From an uncultured Eubacteriales bacterium (lineage in GTDB: Bacteria > Bacillota > Clostridia > Christensenellales > Aristaeellaceae): 37,230 bases of DNA. The stretch is taken from contig ONRC01000023.1 of NCBI GenBank assembly GCA_900320085.1, positions 1 through 37,230 on the forward strand, written 5' to 3'. Numbering within the stretch: position 1 is the stretch's first letter; every line of letters starts with the position of its first letter. The translations under genes were made by a program, and so were the position numbers. Positions 22,920-31,779 of this stretch are shown piece by piece. The notes under the pieces were generated by a model that had not been told where the DNA came from, searched no databases, and saw nothing but the letters and a program-made list of their open reading frames with translations.

Positions 22920-24646
22920 GGCGTTTCCTCCTGGGCCGGACCGGAGGTTGCCTCCATATTCGCCGGAACGGTAGTGGCAGCGCCGCTGATAGGCACATAA
23001 ACGGATAGCGTAACCTCTGCAGTCTGCTGCATCATCGTATCGCCGGGCATGTATTGAATTGATTTGTCGTCATCGTCGGAGACGATCATCTGTGCGGCTA
23101 CTCGGTCAAACTGGGTCGGGTCGTCCACGGGGTATTCCTGAATCTGGATTTCGTGCACCGTCAGTCTCAGCTGCTGAATCATGAACAGCGCATCCTTGCG
23201 CGTCATGCCCACGAAATTGGGCAGCGCGACGCTTCCGCCGCTGAGGGTCACCTGTACCACCGTAGCGTTTGGCATCAGCTCGCCCGGCAAGGGATTCTGG
23301 GAAAGCACCGTATCCCACGGCAGAGCGGACAGCTCGCGTTCCGGAAGCGCCAGCAGCGTAAAGCCCAGGCGATCCAATTCAGTGCGCGCTTCCTCCACGG
23401 ATTTGCCGACTACGTTGGGAATCATCTGCTCTTCCGGTCCGGTGGAAACGATCAGGGACAGCGTTTCGCCTTTCCGCATCATCGTGCCGTATTCCGGCGA
23501 CTGCATGATGACCGTACCGATGGGCTTGATGGCGTCGCTGGTGCGTGTGATTTCCACCACCAATCCGGCGCGGTTGGCCAAACGCTGGGCGTCCCCTTCG
23601 GTTTCATCCAGGCAGTAGGGCGCTTCCGTGGTGTTGATCACCTGATCGTATATCTGCAAGGCGCCGAAAAGCATCCCACCGATAATCAGCACGATCATTG
23701 CCGCCGCTCCGATGCGCGCCCAGATTTCACGGGCAGATTGTACAGTTTTCTGCTTGCCCGTGTTGCCGGTATGGTACTCCAGGCCGGGAATGGGCTGATC
23801 CGGCAGTCGGCTCATCCAGGTGCCGTCCGGCTCCTGCAGAGCGCGCTGCAAATCCTGGGCCATTTCCAGGGCGCTCTGATAGCGGCGGTCGGGCCGTTTC
23901 TCCATCGCCTTCTCCACCACTTTTTCCATGGCAGGCGGGACGGTGGGATTGATTTCGGAAATAGGCTGCGGTTTGCTGCCAATGTGCTGCATGGCCACCG
24001 CGACCGGCGTGTCTCCGTCAAAAGGCGGCCTCCCGGTGAGCATCTCATAGAGCACCACGCCCACGCTGTACAGGTCGCTGGCCACGGTGACGGGCTTGCC
24101 CTGTGCCTGCTCAGGAGAAAAATAATGCACCGAGCCCATCACACTGTCTTCCGTGCTGACGGTGTCCCAGCCGGCCACCCGGGCAATGCCAAAGTCGGCC
24201 ACCTTGATCAGCCCGTCCTTGTGCACCAGCACATTCTGGGGCTTGATGTCCCGATGGATGATACCGTTTTTATGGGCGTGCTGCAAAGCGGACAGGATGC
24301 GGATGCCGATCTGCGCCGCCACGGTGGGCGGCAGCGCGCCTTTTTGCTTGATGACCTCTTTCAGCGTGCGGCCCTGAACGTATTCCATGACCAGGTAGCG
24401 CATATTGTCCGCCTGGCCCACGTCCAGCAGGTTCACGATATTATGATGGCTCATGCGGCTGGCGGCCAGCGCCTCCCGCTGGAAGCGGGCGGAAAACTCC
24501 GCGTCCTGATTGTATTCCGGCCGCAGGATCTTAACGGCCACGTTGTGCCCTGTGCGCCGGTCGATAGCGCGGTACACCAGCGCCATACCGCCCTTGCCGA
24601 TGAAATCCACCAGCTCGTATCGGTTGTCCAGCACCTTGCCGATCAT
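22916..24646 (-). CDS. prkC: PASTA-domain Ser/Thr protein kinase
   Basis: PrkC senses peptidoglycan fragments or lipid II outside the cell and phosphorylates proteins inside; it is linked to wall metabolism and spore germination. The 576-residue protein has an N-terminal Hanks kinase (glycine loop GKGGMALVYRA, VAVKILRPE, catalytic HRDIKPQNVL, DFGIA, SPEQA), a single membrane helix near residues 305-330 (IGAAAMIVLIIGGMLFG), then three PASTA repeats, the second and third opening with IPNVVGKSVEEA and LPNFVGMTRKDA. The tail is Thr/Pro/Glu rich. It overlaps both neighbours by four bases, prpC before and rsgA after. Confidence 0.97.
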   Translation of the reverse strand: MIGKVLDNRYELVDFIGKGGMALVYRAIDRRTGHNVAVKILRPEYNQDAEFSARFQREALAASRMSHHNIVNLLDVGQADNMRYLVMEYVQGRTLKEVIKQKGALPPTVAAQIGIRILSALQHAHKNGIIHRDIKPQNVLVHKDGLIKVADFGIARVAGWDTVSTEDSVMGSVHYFSPEQAQGKPVTVASDLYSVGVVLYEMLTGRPPFDGDTPVAVAMQHIGSKPQPISEINPTVPPAMEKVVEKAMEKRPDRRYQSALEMAQDLQRALQEPDGTWMSRLPDQPIPGLEYHTGNTGKQKTVQSAREIWARIGAAAMIVLIIGGMLFGALQIYDQVINTTEAPYCLDETEGDAQRLANRAGLVVEITRTSDAIKPIGTVIMQSPEYGTMMRKGETLSLIVSTGPEEQMIPNVVGKSVEEARTELDRLGFTLLALPERELSALPWDTVLSQNPLPGELMPNATVVQVTLSGGSVALPNFVGMTRKDALFMIQQLRLTVHEIQIQEYPVDDPTQFDRVAAQMIVSDDDDKSIQYMPGDTMMQQTAEVTLSVYVPISGAATTVPANMEATSGPAQEETP

Positions 24647-25353
24647 GCCGTCACCTCCGCCAGGACCACGGAAATATTGTCCCGGCCGCCCCCCTCCAGG
24701 GCCATGTTCAGCAGCACGTCAGCAGCTTCCTCCAGGCTGGGATGCTTGCGCAGGATATATAGCAGGCTCTCGTTCTGCACATATTCCGACAGCCCGTCGG
24801 AGCACAGCAGATACAGGTCGCCCGGCCGCTTATCCAGTTCCTCCGCATCAACTTCCACCGTTTCGTCCGTGCCCAGGGCACGGGTGATGATGTTGCGGTA
24901 GGGATGCACCCGCGCTTCTTCTTCCGTCAGAACGCCCCTGCGCACCATTTCCGCCACCATGGAATGGTCCTGGCTGATCTGCCGGATGGATTTTTCTCGC
25001 ACGCGGTATGCCCGGCTGTCGCCCACATGCCCCAGCAGAACCCGTTCGTCATCCTCCCAGATCACGGTCATGGTGGTACCCATCCCGCTGAAATCGGGGT
25101 TTTGCAGCTGTTCCCGGTAAATCGCCAGGTTGACTTCCTGAATCGCGGAACGCAGCAGTGCTATGGAGGGACGGGCGTTTTTCAACGCTTTCTCCGTGAC
25201 CTCTACCGCGATTTTGCTGGCGACGTCGCCGGCTTTATGTCCGCCCATCCCGTCGGCCACGCCGTAAATGCCATACTTTCCCGGACACACCAAAATGGCG
25301 TCCTGGTTGCTGGCGCGTACCTTGCCGATATGGGTTCTGGCAGCAGAAATCAT
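24643..25353 (-). CDS. prpC: PP2C-family Ser/Thr phosphatase, partner of PrkC
   Basis: PrpC (Stp) removes phosphate placed by PrkC. The start is the ATG at 25353, with GGGAGG at 7 bases and overlapping the rlmN stop as ATGA; the longer frame to 25548 lies inside rlmN. The 236-residue product has the PP2C motifs ASNQDAILV, GVADGMGGHKAGDVAS, SGMGTTMTV, GHVGDSRAYR, QDHSMV, ALGTDETVEVD, LCSDGLSEYV and GGRDNISVVL, giving all metal-binding aspartates. Confidence 0.96.
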   Translation of the reverse strand: MISAARTHIGKVRASNQDAILVCPGKYGIYGVADGMGGHKAGDVASKIAVEVTEKALKNARPSIALLRSAIQEVNLAIYREQLQNPDFSGMGTTMTVIWEDDERVLLGHVGDSRAYRVREKSIRQISQDHSMVAEMVRRGVLTEEEARVHPYRNIITRALGTDETVEVDAEELDKRPGDLYLLCSDGLSEYVQNESLLYILRKHPSLEEAADVLLNMALEGGGRDNISVVLAEVTA

Positions 25354-26396
25354 GGCTGATCCTCCCGTAATACTTTCTTTCGTAATTGGCCGCATGCGCC
25401 TTCGATGTCGTCGCCCATTTCCCGGCGGCGCGTGGCGGAAATGTGCCGCTTTTCCAGCACGGATAAAAACTCCTGCACCTGCTTTTCCGTCACGCCGAAC
25501 AGGTTTCTTTCCTTCACGGTGTTCAGCGGGATCAGGTTCACGTGGCACTGCATGCCGCGAAGCCTGTCCGCCAATTCCTCCGCGCAGGCGGGGGACGCGT
25601 TCACACCGTCGATCAGCGCGTATTCAAACACCACCCGGCGGCCCGTTTTTTCGATGTAATACCGGCAGGCGTCCAGAGTTTCCTCGATGGTATAGCGCTG
25701 GGCCACGGGCATGATCTGGCGGCGGATGCTGTCGTTAGGGGCGTGCAGGGACAGGGACAGGGTGACCGGCAGGCCCTCCTCCGCGAACCGCTTCATCTGG
25801 GGCACCAAGCCGCAGGTGCTGACGGAAATATGCCGCAGGCCGATGTTCAGCCCATCAGGATGGGACACCAGCCGCAGGAACCGGACCACCTCGTCATAGT
25901 TATCCATCGGTTCGCCGCTGCCCATGAGGACGATATTGTGCACCCGTTCGCCGTCCATGTCCCCGTTGGCGCACTGCACCTCCCCCAGCATTTCGGCAGC
26001 GGTCAGGTTCCGCACGCAGCCCTCCAGGGTGCTGGCGCAGAAGCGGCAGCCCATCTTGCATCCCACCTGGGTGGAGATGCACAGTGTCGCCCCGTAGTGG
26101 TAGCGCATGAGCACGCCTTCAATGCAGTTGCCGTCCGGCAAGGCAAAGAGGTATTTCTTCGTCCCGTCCAGCTTGGACACCCGGGTCTCCCGGATGGTCA
26201 CCGGCTGGTCGATGCCGTTTGCCCGGAGCTTTTCCCGGAGGGACAGGGACAGGTTGGTCATGTCCTCAAAGCGCGCGCCCTTATGCAGCCAGGAAAACAC
26301 CTGAGCCGCCCGAAAGGGCTTTTCCCCCATTTCGGAAAGGCGCTGCTTCAGTTCTTCCGGATAGAGGCCCATCCATTGTATCTTTTCGTTTTCCAT
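25350..26396 (-). CDS. rlmN: 23S rRNA (adenine2503-C2)-methyltransferase, radical SAM
   Basis: RlmN makes m2A2503 in 23S rRNA and m2A37 in some tRNAs by a radical SAM mechanism. The 348-residue protein has the 4Fe-4S motif CKMGCRFC, MGSGEPMDNYD, SVSTCGLVP, SLHAPND and the C-terminal FGVTEKQVQEFLSVL, and TRRREMGDDIEGACGQL with the catalytic Cys. A second conserved Cys lies in the STCG segment. The start ATG shares one base with the rsmB stop (TAATG). Confidence 0.97.
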   Translation of the reverse strand: MENEKIQWMGLYPEELKQRLSEMGEKPFRAAQVFSWLHKGARFEDMTNLSLSLREKLRANGIDQPVTIRETRVSKLDGTKKYLFALPDGNCIEGVLMRYHYGATLCISTQVGCKMGCRFCASTLEGCVRNLTAAEMLGEVQCANGDMDGERVHNIVLMGSGEPMDNYDEVVRFLRLVSHPDGLNIGLRHISVSTCGLVPQMKRFAEEGLPVTLSLSLHAPNDSIRRQIMPVAQRYTIEETLDACRYYIEKTGRRVVFEYALIDGVNASPACAEELADRLRGMQCHVNLIPLNTVKERNLFGVTEKQVQEFLSVLEKRHISATRRREMGDDIEGACGQLRKKVLREDQP

Positions 26397-27949
26397 TATT
26401 TTATCCGGCGCATCCGCGCGATGAAGAAGCCTTCCACGCTGTCCCGGTGGGGCAGCAGCTGCAGCCCGGTGTCGGTATATTCCTTGCGGAACTTTTCGTC
26501 GATGGTTTCAGGCAAGGGAGAAATGGCAAACTCGGGATGCTTTTCCAAAAAGCGCTTGACCTGCTCGCCGTTTTCCTCCGGCAGCACGCTGCACGTGGAA
26601 TACACCAGGGTGCCGTTCCGCTTCACGTACTGGCAGCAGGTGTCCAGCAGCTTTTCCTGAATTTCCGTCAGTTCCTTCACCGATTCCGGCGTGGCGCGGT
26701 ATTTGATGTCGGGCTTGTTGTCCATGACACCCAGGCCGGAGCATGGCGCGTCCAGCAGCACGGCGTCCATGGTGCCCACCAGATCTTCCTTTAAAACCGC
26801 CGCGTCCCGTACCACAGGCCGCACGTTTTCCAGATGCAGCCGGTGGGCCGTGGCGCGGATCAGCGTCACCCGATGCTCGTGCACGTCCCAGGCGTACACC
26901 CGGCCCGCGCCGTTCATGGATTCCGCCAGATAAGCGGTTTTCCCGCCGGGCGCGGCGCAGCAGTCCAGCACCTGCATGCCGGGCTTCACGTTCACCGCCT
27001 GGGCGGCCAGCATACTGCTTTCCCCCTGAATGGAGAAATGTCCCGCCATATAGTCCGCGTCCCGCGCGATTTCGGAGGCCAGGCGCACCCGGTAGGCATG
27101 GGCCACCGCGCCTTTTTCCACCTCCCAAACCTTCTTTTGCAGCAGCGCTTCAAAGGCTTCGTCGGTGTAGGCGGTCAGGTTGGGACGGATGGTGGTATAG
27201 TGGGACTCCGTGCGGTAGGCGCAGATGGCTTCGGCCAGCTCGGGCCCGTAAGCGTCGCTTAGCCGCTGGGCCAGCCATTCGGGCACGGAGTACATGACGG
27301 AAAGGTATTTGACCCCTTCTTCTTTTTGGGGCCACTTGATTTCGTCCTTGCCCCGGATCATGGAGCGCAGCACGGCGTTGGTCAGGCCCGTGAGCCCTTC
27401 CAGCCCCGCGCCCCGGGTCAGCTTTACCGCCTCGTCCACCACGGCGCTGGCGGGGATGCGGTCATGGAACAGAAGCTGGCAGGCGCTGATGCGCAGGATA
27501 TCCCGCACGGTGGGCTCCAGGGAATCCGCGTCCTTTAAGAAAAAGCTCAGGGCGTAGTCAATGCGGATCAGGTTTTCCAGGGTACGGTACACGATGCTGG
27601 CGCAGAACCGCTTGTCCAGCTGGGACAGATTGGCGTTCTTCATCCGGTCGTCCAGGGACAGCCCGGCGTAAGCGTCCTTGCGCACCACGTCCTGGAAGAT
27701 TTCCAGCGCCACCTTGCGGCTCAGGGTGCTGGGCATATCCGCCGCGGGCTTGGGCGCGGGCTTCCCCATGGGCTTGCGGCCAAAGGAGCCGGGCTTCCCG
27801 GCGGGCCTGCCAAAGGACTTTCTCTCCCCCGGCTTGCCGTAGGGCTTCCGGTCTCCCGGCTTTCCGGCAGGTTTGCCGTAGGGCTTTTTGTCGCCCGTCC
27901 TGGCGGCGGTATAGGGCTTTTTGCCCTGCTGGTGGTTATCCTTATCCAT
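26396..27949 (-). CDS. rsmB: 16S rRNA (cytosine967-C5)-methyltransferase with basic low-complexity N-terminus
   Basis: RsmB methylates C967 of 16S rRNA. The 517-residue protein has a NusB-like RNA-binding domain (about residues 75-215: LSRKVALEIFQDVVR, LDKRFCASIVYRTLEN) and a SAM-dependent domain with DCCAAPGGKTAYLAE, DAPCSGLGVMDNKPD and the catalytic STCSVLPEENGEQV. It is preceded by about 60 unusual residues made of Lys-Pro, Gly-Lys-Pro and Arg-Lys-Pro-Tyr-Gly units, which normal RsmB lacks. GGAGG lies 6 bases before the ATG, and the start overlaps the fmt stop by eight bases, so the extension is translated. It is probably disordered and RNA-binding. Confidence 0.95.
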   Translation of the reverse strand: MDKDNHQQGKKPYTAARTGDKKPYGKPAGKPGDRKPYGKPGERKSFGRPAGKPGSFGRKPMGKPAPKPAADMPSTLSRKVALEIFQDVVRKDAYAGLSLDDRMKNANLSQLDKRFCASIVYRTLENLIRIDYALSFFLKDADSLEPTVRDILRISACQLLFHDRIPASAVVDEAVKLTRGAGLEGLTGLTNAVLRSMIRGKDEIKWPQKEEGVKYLSVMYSVPEWLAQRLSDAYGPELAEAICAYRTESHYTTIRPNLTAYTDEAFEALLQKKVWEVEKGAVAHAYRVRLASEIARDADYMAGHFSIQGESSMLAAQAVNVKPGMQVLDCCAAPGGKTAYLAESMNGAGRVYAWDVHEHRVTLIRATAHRLHLENVRPVVRDAAVLKEDLVGTMDAVLLDAPCSGLGVMDNKPDIKYRATPESVKELTEIQEKLLDTCCQYVKRNGTLVYSTCSVLPEENGEQVKRFLEKHPEFAISPLPETIDEKFRKEYTDTGLQLLPHRDSVEGFFIARMRRIK

Positions 27950-28889
27950 GTTCTTCCTCCGTCAGCTTGCATTCCGTATAGGCCACGGGATGCCCCCGCA
28001 GATAATCCTTGGCGTTCATGCGCTTGCCGCCGGGCGCTTGCAATTCAAGCACCCTGACAGCGCCTTCCCCTGCGGCAATGACCAGACCCTGCTTCGCGTC
28101 GGCGCAGAGGATCGTTCCAGGCTGCTTGCCGGGATTCTCCGCTTCCTCCGCTTTCCAGACCTTCACCACTTCGTTATCGCCCCAGACGAACGAGGTGCCC
28201 GGCCAGGGCGTAAGTCCCCGGACCCTGCACACGATCTGATGGGCCGTCATGCGCCAGTCGATTTCCCCCATTTCTTTTTTCAGCATGGGGAAATAACTGG
28301 ACTTTGCTTCGTCCTGCTTCACGCGCCGCACCGTGCCCGCTTCCAGGCCCTTGATGGTTTCGATCAGCAGCTCCGCCCCGATGGGGGCCATGCGCGCGGT
28401 CAATTCCTCGGCGGTTTCTCCGGGCAGGATTTCGATTTCCTTTCGCAGCAGTATGTCGCCGGTGTCCAGGCCTTTATCGGTCATCATGGTGGTCACGCCG
28501 GTGACGGTCTCCCCCTCCATGATCGCCCAGTTGATTGGCGCGGAGCCGCGGTATTTGGGCAGCAGGGAGGAATGGACGTTCACCGTACCGATGGTGGGAA
28601 TGTCCAGAATTTCCTGGGATAAGATCTGCCCGAACGCGGCGGTGACGCACAGATCGGGCTGTAAGGACTTCAAATCCTCCACCCCGTCCACCCGGATCTT
28701 CACCGGCTGATAAACGGGGATGCCCAATTCCACCGCGCAGCTTTTCACGGGACTGGGCAGCATTTTGTTGCCGCGCCCCTTGGGCTTGTCCGGCTGGGTG
28801 AACACGCCCACCACGTCATACCCCGCGCTGACCAGCGCCTTCAGGGAAGGAACGCCAAACTCCGGCGTGCCCAGAAACACCACGCGCAT
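27942..28889 (-). CDS. fmt: methionyl-tRNA formyltransferase
   Basis: Fmt formylates initiator Met-tRNA with 10-formyl-tetrahydrofolate. The 315-residue product shows MRVVFLGTPEFGVPSL, the TVNVHSSLLPKYRGSAPINW block with catalytic Asn and His, GVTTMMTDKGLDTGDIL with catalytic Asp, and the C-terminal tRNA-binding domain beginning near GLTPWPGT. The start shares one base with the def stop (TAATG), the classical def-fmt arrangement. Confidence 0.97.
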   Translation of the reverse strand: MRVVFLGTPEFGVPSLKALVSAGYDVVGVFTQPDKPKGRGNKMLPSPVKSCAVELGIPVYQPVKIRVDGVEDLKSLQPDLCVTAAFGQILSQEILDIPTIGTVNVHSSLLPKYRGSAPINWAIMEGETVTGVTTMMTDKGLDTGDILLRKEIEILPGETAEELTARMAPIGAELLIETIKGLEAGTVRRVKQDEAKSSYFPMLKKEMGEIDWRMTAHQIVCRVRGLTPWPGTSFVWGDNEVVKVWKAEEAENPGKQPGTILCADAKQGLVIAAGEGAVRVLELQAPGGKRMNAKDYLRGHPVAYTECKLTEEEHG

Positions 28890-29374
28890 TACTGTTCCTC
28901 CTGCGTTTCTTCTTCGTCGTCATCGAAGATTTCGTGATCCATTTTATCCACATAGATGATGCCGTCTAGGTGGTCGATCTCATGGCACAGAGCGCGGGCC
29001 AGCAGGCCTTCCCCGGTGATTTCAAACTTTTTGCCCTTCCGGTCCTGGGCGCGTACGGTGACCTTATTTGGCCGCACCACATACCCCCGGCGGCCCGGCA
29101 CGCTCAGGCACCCCTCGCTGCCCGCCTGCTCGCCCTCGGTGGCGATGATCTCCGGGTTCACCAGCTCGATCAGCCCGTGATCATCCCCCACGTCGATCAC
29201 CACCACCCGGCGCAGGATGCCCACCTGCGGCGCGGCCAAGCCGACCCCTTCGGCCTTGTACATGGTTTCCGCCATGTCCCGCAGCAGCAGCCACAGCCGC
29301 AGATCGTAGGTCTTCATGGGCTTACAGGTCTTGCGCAGGGTTTCGTCCCCCAATTCCATAATCTTGCGAACCAT
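28889..29374 (-). CDS. def: peptide deformylase
   Basis: Def removes the formyl group from nascent proteins with an Fe or Zn centre. All three motifs are present in the 161-residue product: GVGLAAPQVG, EGCLSVPG and HEIDHLDG. The C-terminus is strongly acidic (FDDDEEETQEEQ). AGGAGG lies 11 bases before the ATG and the gene follows priA after 15 bases. Confidence 0.97.
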   Translation of the reverse strand: MVRKIMELGDETLRKTCKPMKTYDLRLWLLLRDMAETMYKAEGVGLAAPQVGILRRVVVIDVGDDHGLIELVNPEIIATEGEQAGSEGCLSVPGRRGYVVRPNKVTVRAQDRKGKKFEITGEGLLARALCHEIDHLDGIIYVDKMDHEIFDDDEEETQEEQ

Positions 29375-29389
29375 TGTATGTATATCCTC

Positions 29390-31612
29390 CTAAGCCAGCG
29401 AAGCTGGGTTGATTTCCAAATAAACCTTTGCCGGGTAGTTTTCCCCTGCCATTTCCTGAAAACGCGCCAGAAGCTTATCCGTGTCCGGGTGGTTTAAAAG
29501 CTTCATGAGCACCTGAGCCCGGGCTCTGTCCTGAATGCGGGTGATGGGCGCTTCGTCAGCACGGATGAAGAAGATGCGCCGGTACAGGGGCGACGAGGAA
29601 AACTCCTCGATGATCCTGTTTTTGATGCTCTCCGCCGTGGCCAGCGCCGCGGGCATTTCCTTTGCCTCGCACAGGAACCGGGCCATCATGGTAAACGGCG
29701 GGTACAGGTCGCTTTTCCGCCTGCCGAATTCCTGATTGAAATATGCCCGGTAGTCCTGTTTCGCCGCGCTCTGGATGGCGTAATGATCGGGCTGGTAGGT
29801 CTGGATCACCACTTCGCCGGGCTGTTCGCCCCGGCCTGCCCGGCCCGCCACCTGCACCAGCAGCTGGTAGGTGCGCTCCGCGGCGCGGTAATCGGGAAAG
29901 TTCAGCGTCAGATCGGCCATCACCGCGCCTACCAGCGTCACCTGGGGAAAGTCCAGTCCCTTGGCGATCATCTGGGTGCCAAGCAGTATCTTGGCCTGCC
30001 CGGCCCGGAACCGGTCCACCAGCTCAAAGTGAGCGTTCTTTTCCGATGTGGTGTCAATGTCCATCCGGATGACCCCGGCCCCGGGAAAACGGCGGTTCAG
30101 TTCTTCTTCCACCTTCTGGGTGCCGATGCCCATGGGCTTGATGTACGTGCTGCCGCAGGACGGGCACGCCTTGGGCATGGGCCGGATCTCGCCGCAGTAA
30201 TGGCAGCGAAGGGTCTGGTCAAAGCTGTGATAGGTCATAGACACGTCGCACCGGGAGCACTTGATCGTCTCCCCGCACTTGCGGCAGTTCACCGAGCTGG
30301 CGTAGCCCCGCCGGTTGATGAACAGCATGGCCTGGTGGCCCTCCCCGATGCACTGCTCCAGCTTTTGCTGCAAGAGCCCCGAGAACATGCCATGGTTTCC
30401 CATGCGCAATTCCTGGCGCATATCCACCAGATGGATTTTGGGCAGCGGCCGGTTCAGTACCCGATGGGGCATTTCGATCAGCGTGTAATCCCCGCGCCGG
30501 GTCATGGCGTAGGAAACGATACTGGGCGTGGCGCTGGCCAGCAGCACCGCTGCCCCCTCCCGCTTCCCCCGGGACACGGCGATTTCCCGGGCGTCATACT
30601 GAGGAAACCGATCGGACAGATACGTCTGCTCGTGCTCCTCGTCTACGATCAGCACGCCCAGCTTTTCCACCGGGGCGAATACCGCGGACCGGGCTCCGAT
30701 CACGATGCGGGCGTCGCCCTTGCGGATGCGCCGCCATTCGTCGAACCGCTCCCCGGCGCTGAGCCGGGAATGCAGCACCGCCATGGCGTTGCCGAACCGG
30801 GAGCGGAACCAATTGATCATCTGGGGCGTCAGCACGATTTCGGGCACCAGGATGATGGCCCCTTTTCCCTGCCGCAGCGCTTCCCGCACCAGGCGGATGT
30901 ATACCTCCGTTTTGCCGGAGCCGGTGACCCCCTGCAAGAGGAATGGCTTGGTGGGATGGGTCAGGGCGGGGATCAGTTCGGACAGCGCTTCCTCCTGTTC
31001 CGGTGTCAGCGCCGGGTCTATCGCCGCGTCCGCCCGCCCGTAATACGGCGCGCGCAGGGCTTCCTTTTCGATGATCTCCAGCATTTCCCGCTCGGCCAGG
31101 TAGGTGATCGGCGACCGCACATCCCGGAACATGGGCCGCAATTCCTCCACCGGATGGGCCTGGCCATCCGACAGCAGCCGAATGAGCATTTGCCTGCTCT
31201 TGGCCCGCTTCTGGGATTCGATGGCCTCGTCGATCCTCTCCGGCGGAATCAGCAGGCGAACGTATTCCTCGGTTTTCACCTTCACCCGTCCGCCCCGCAT
31301 TTCCGCCGGCAGCATGAGCCGCAGCGCTTCGCACAGCGGGCAATGGCATTTGGCGCGGATCTCCCAGGCCAGCTCCATCAATTCGGGCAGTACCGCAGGG
31401 AAATCCTCCAGCGCCGCCAGGATGGGCTTGATCTTGCTTTCGTCGTAATCCGCCGTTTCCTTCAGCCGAATCACGAACCCCTCTTTTTCCCTGGGCCCGA
31501 ACGGCACCCGCACCCGCATCCCGGGCACGATGCGCAGCGTGTCCGGCACCTGATAGGTAAATACGCGGTCCACCTGCTCGGACGCAATATCCACGATGAT
31601 TTCCGCGTACAA
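29390..31612 (-). CDS. priA: primosomal replication restart helicase PriA
   Basis: PriA reloads the replisome at stalled forks. The 740-residue protein has the N-terminal 3'-DNA-binding domain (YAEIIVDIASEQVDRVFTYQ), helicase motif I GVTGSGKTEVY, motif II DEEHEQTY, motif III LLASATPS, a two-zinc domain with paired cysteines (NCRKCGETIKCSRC, RCHYCG, CPSCG), GTQMIAKGLDFPQVTLVG and QVAGRAGRG. Length and order are normal. AAAGGGTTG-type sequences near AGGAG lie before the ATG. It is separated from coaBC by heptamer-repeat element B rather than overlapping it, a break in an otherwise tight cluster. Confidence 0.97.
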   Translation of the reverse strand: MYAEIIVDIASEQVDRVFTYQVPDTLRIVPGMRVRVPFGPREKEGFVIRLKETADYDESKIKPILAALEDFPAVLPELMELAWEIRAKCHCPLCEALRLMLPAEMRGGRVKVKTEEYVRLLIPPERIDEAIESQKRAKSRQMLIRLLSDGQAHPVEELRPMFRDVRSPITYLAEREMLEIIEKEALRAPYYGRADAAIDPALTPEQEEALSELIPALTHPTKPFLLQGVTGSGKTEVYIRLVREALRQGKGAIILVPEIVLTPQMINWFRSRFGNAMAVLHSRLSAGERFDEWRRIRKGDARIVIGARSAVFAPVEKLGVLIVDEEHEQTYLSDRFPQYDAREIAVSRGKREGAAVLLASATPSIVSYAMTRRGDYTLIEMPHRVLNRPLPKIHLVDMRQELRMGNHGMFSGLLQQKLEQCIGEGHQAMLFINRRGYASSVNCRKCGETIKCSRCDVSMTYHSFDQTLRCHYCGEIRPMPKACPSCGSTYIKPMGIGTQKVEEELNRRFPGAGVIRMDIDTTSEKNAHFELVDRFRAGQAKILLGTQMIAKGLDFPQVTLVGAVMADLTLNFPDYRAAERTYQLLVQVAGRAGRGEQPGEVVIQTYQPDHYAIQSAAKQDYRAYFNQEFGRRKSDLYPPFTMMARFLCEAKEMPAALATAESIKNRIIEEFSSSPLYRRIFFIRADEAPITRIQDRARAQVLMKLLNHPDTDKLLARFQEMAGENYPAKVYLEINPASLA

Positions 31613-31655
31613 CCCTTTCTCCTCCTATGCTTTGCAGAAATATAGCAGCGGGAGA

Positions 31656-31760
31656 GTGCAGAGTTCAGAGTACAGAGTTCAGATATTCTTGTCGAGCAAA
31701 GGATTATATTCTCCATTGCATCAACTTTATTCTCTGTACTCTGCACGCTGTACACTGTTC
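31656..31760. repeat. heptamer-repeat palindromic element B
   Basis: Four exact-register heptamers GTGCAGA, GTTCAGA, GTACAGA and GTTCAGA (31656-31683) are followed by a 49-base core (31684-31732) and four reverse-complement heptamers, GTACAGA, GTGCAGA, GTACAGC and GAACAGT (31733-31760). The two arms form an imperfect inverted repeat. It occupies most of the 167-base gap between coaBC and priA. Confidence 0.82.
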
Positions 31761-31779
31761 TCTCGCGCTTTAGGACAAG

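Noticed and set aside
23153..24901. 582-codon open frame opposite prkC and prpC
   Set aside because: Antisense shadow; low-complexity His/Gly/Arg composition and no start signal.
29783..31645. 620-codon open frame on the plus strand opposite priA
   Set aside because: It is an antisense shadow of a certain gene, has no ribosome binding site or known motif and is His/Gly/Pro/Gln-rich as reverse-complement frames of GC-rich genes usually are.
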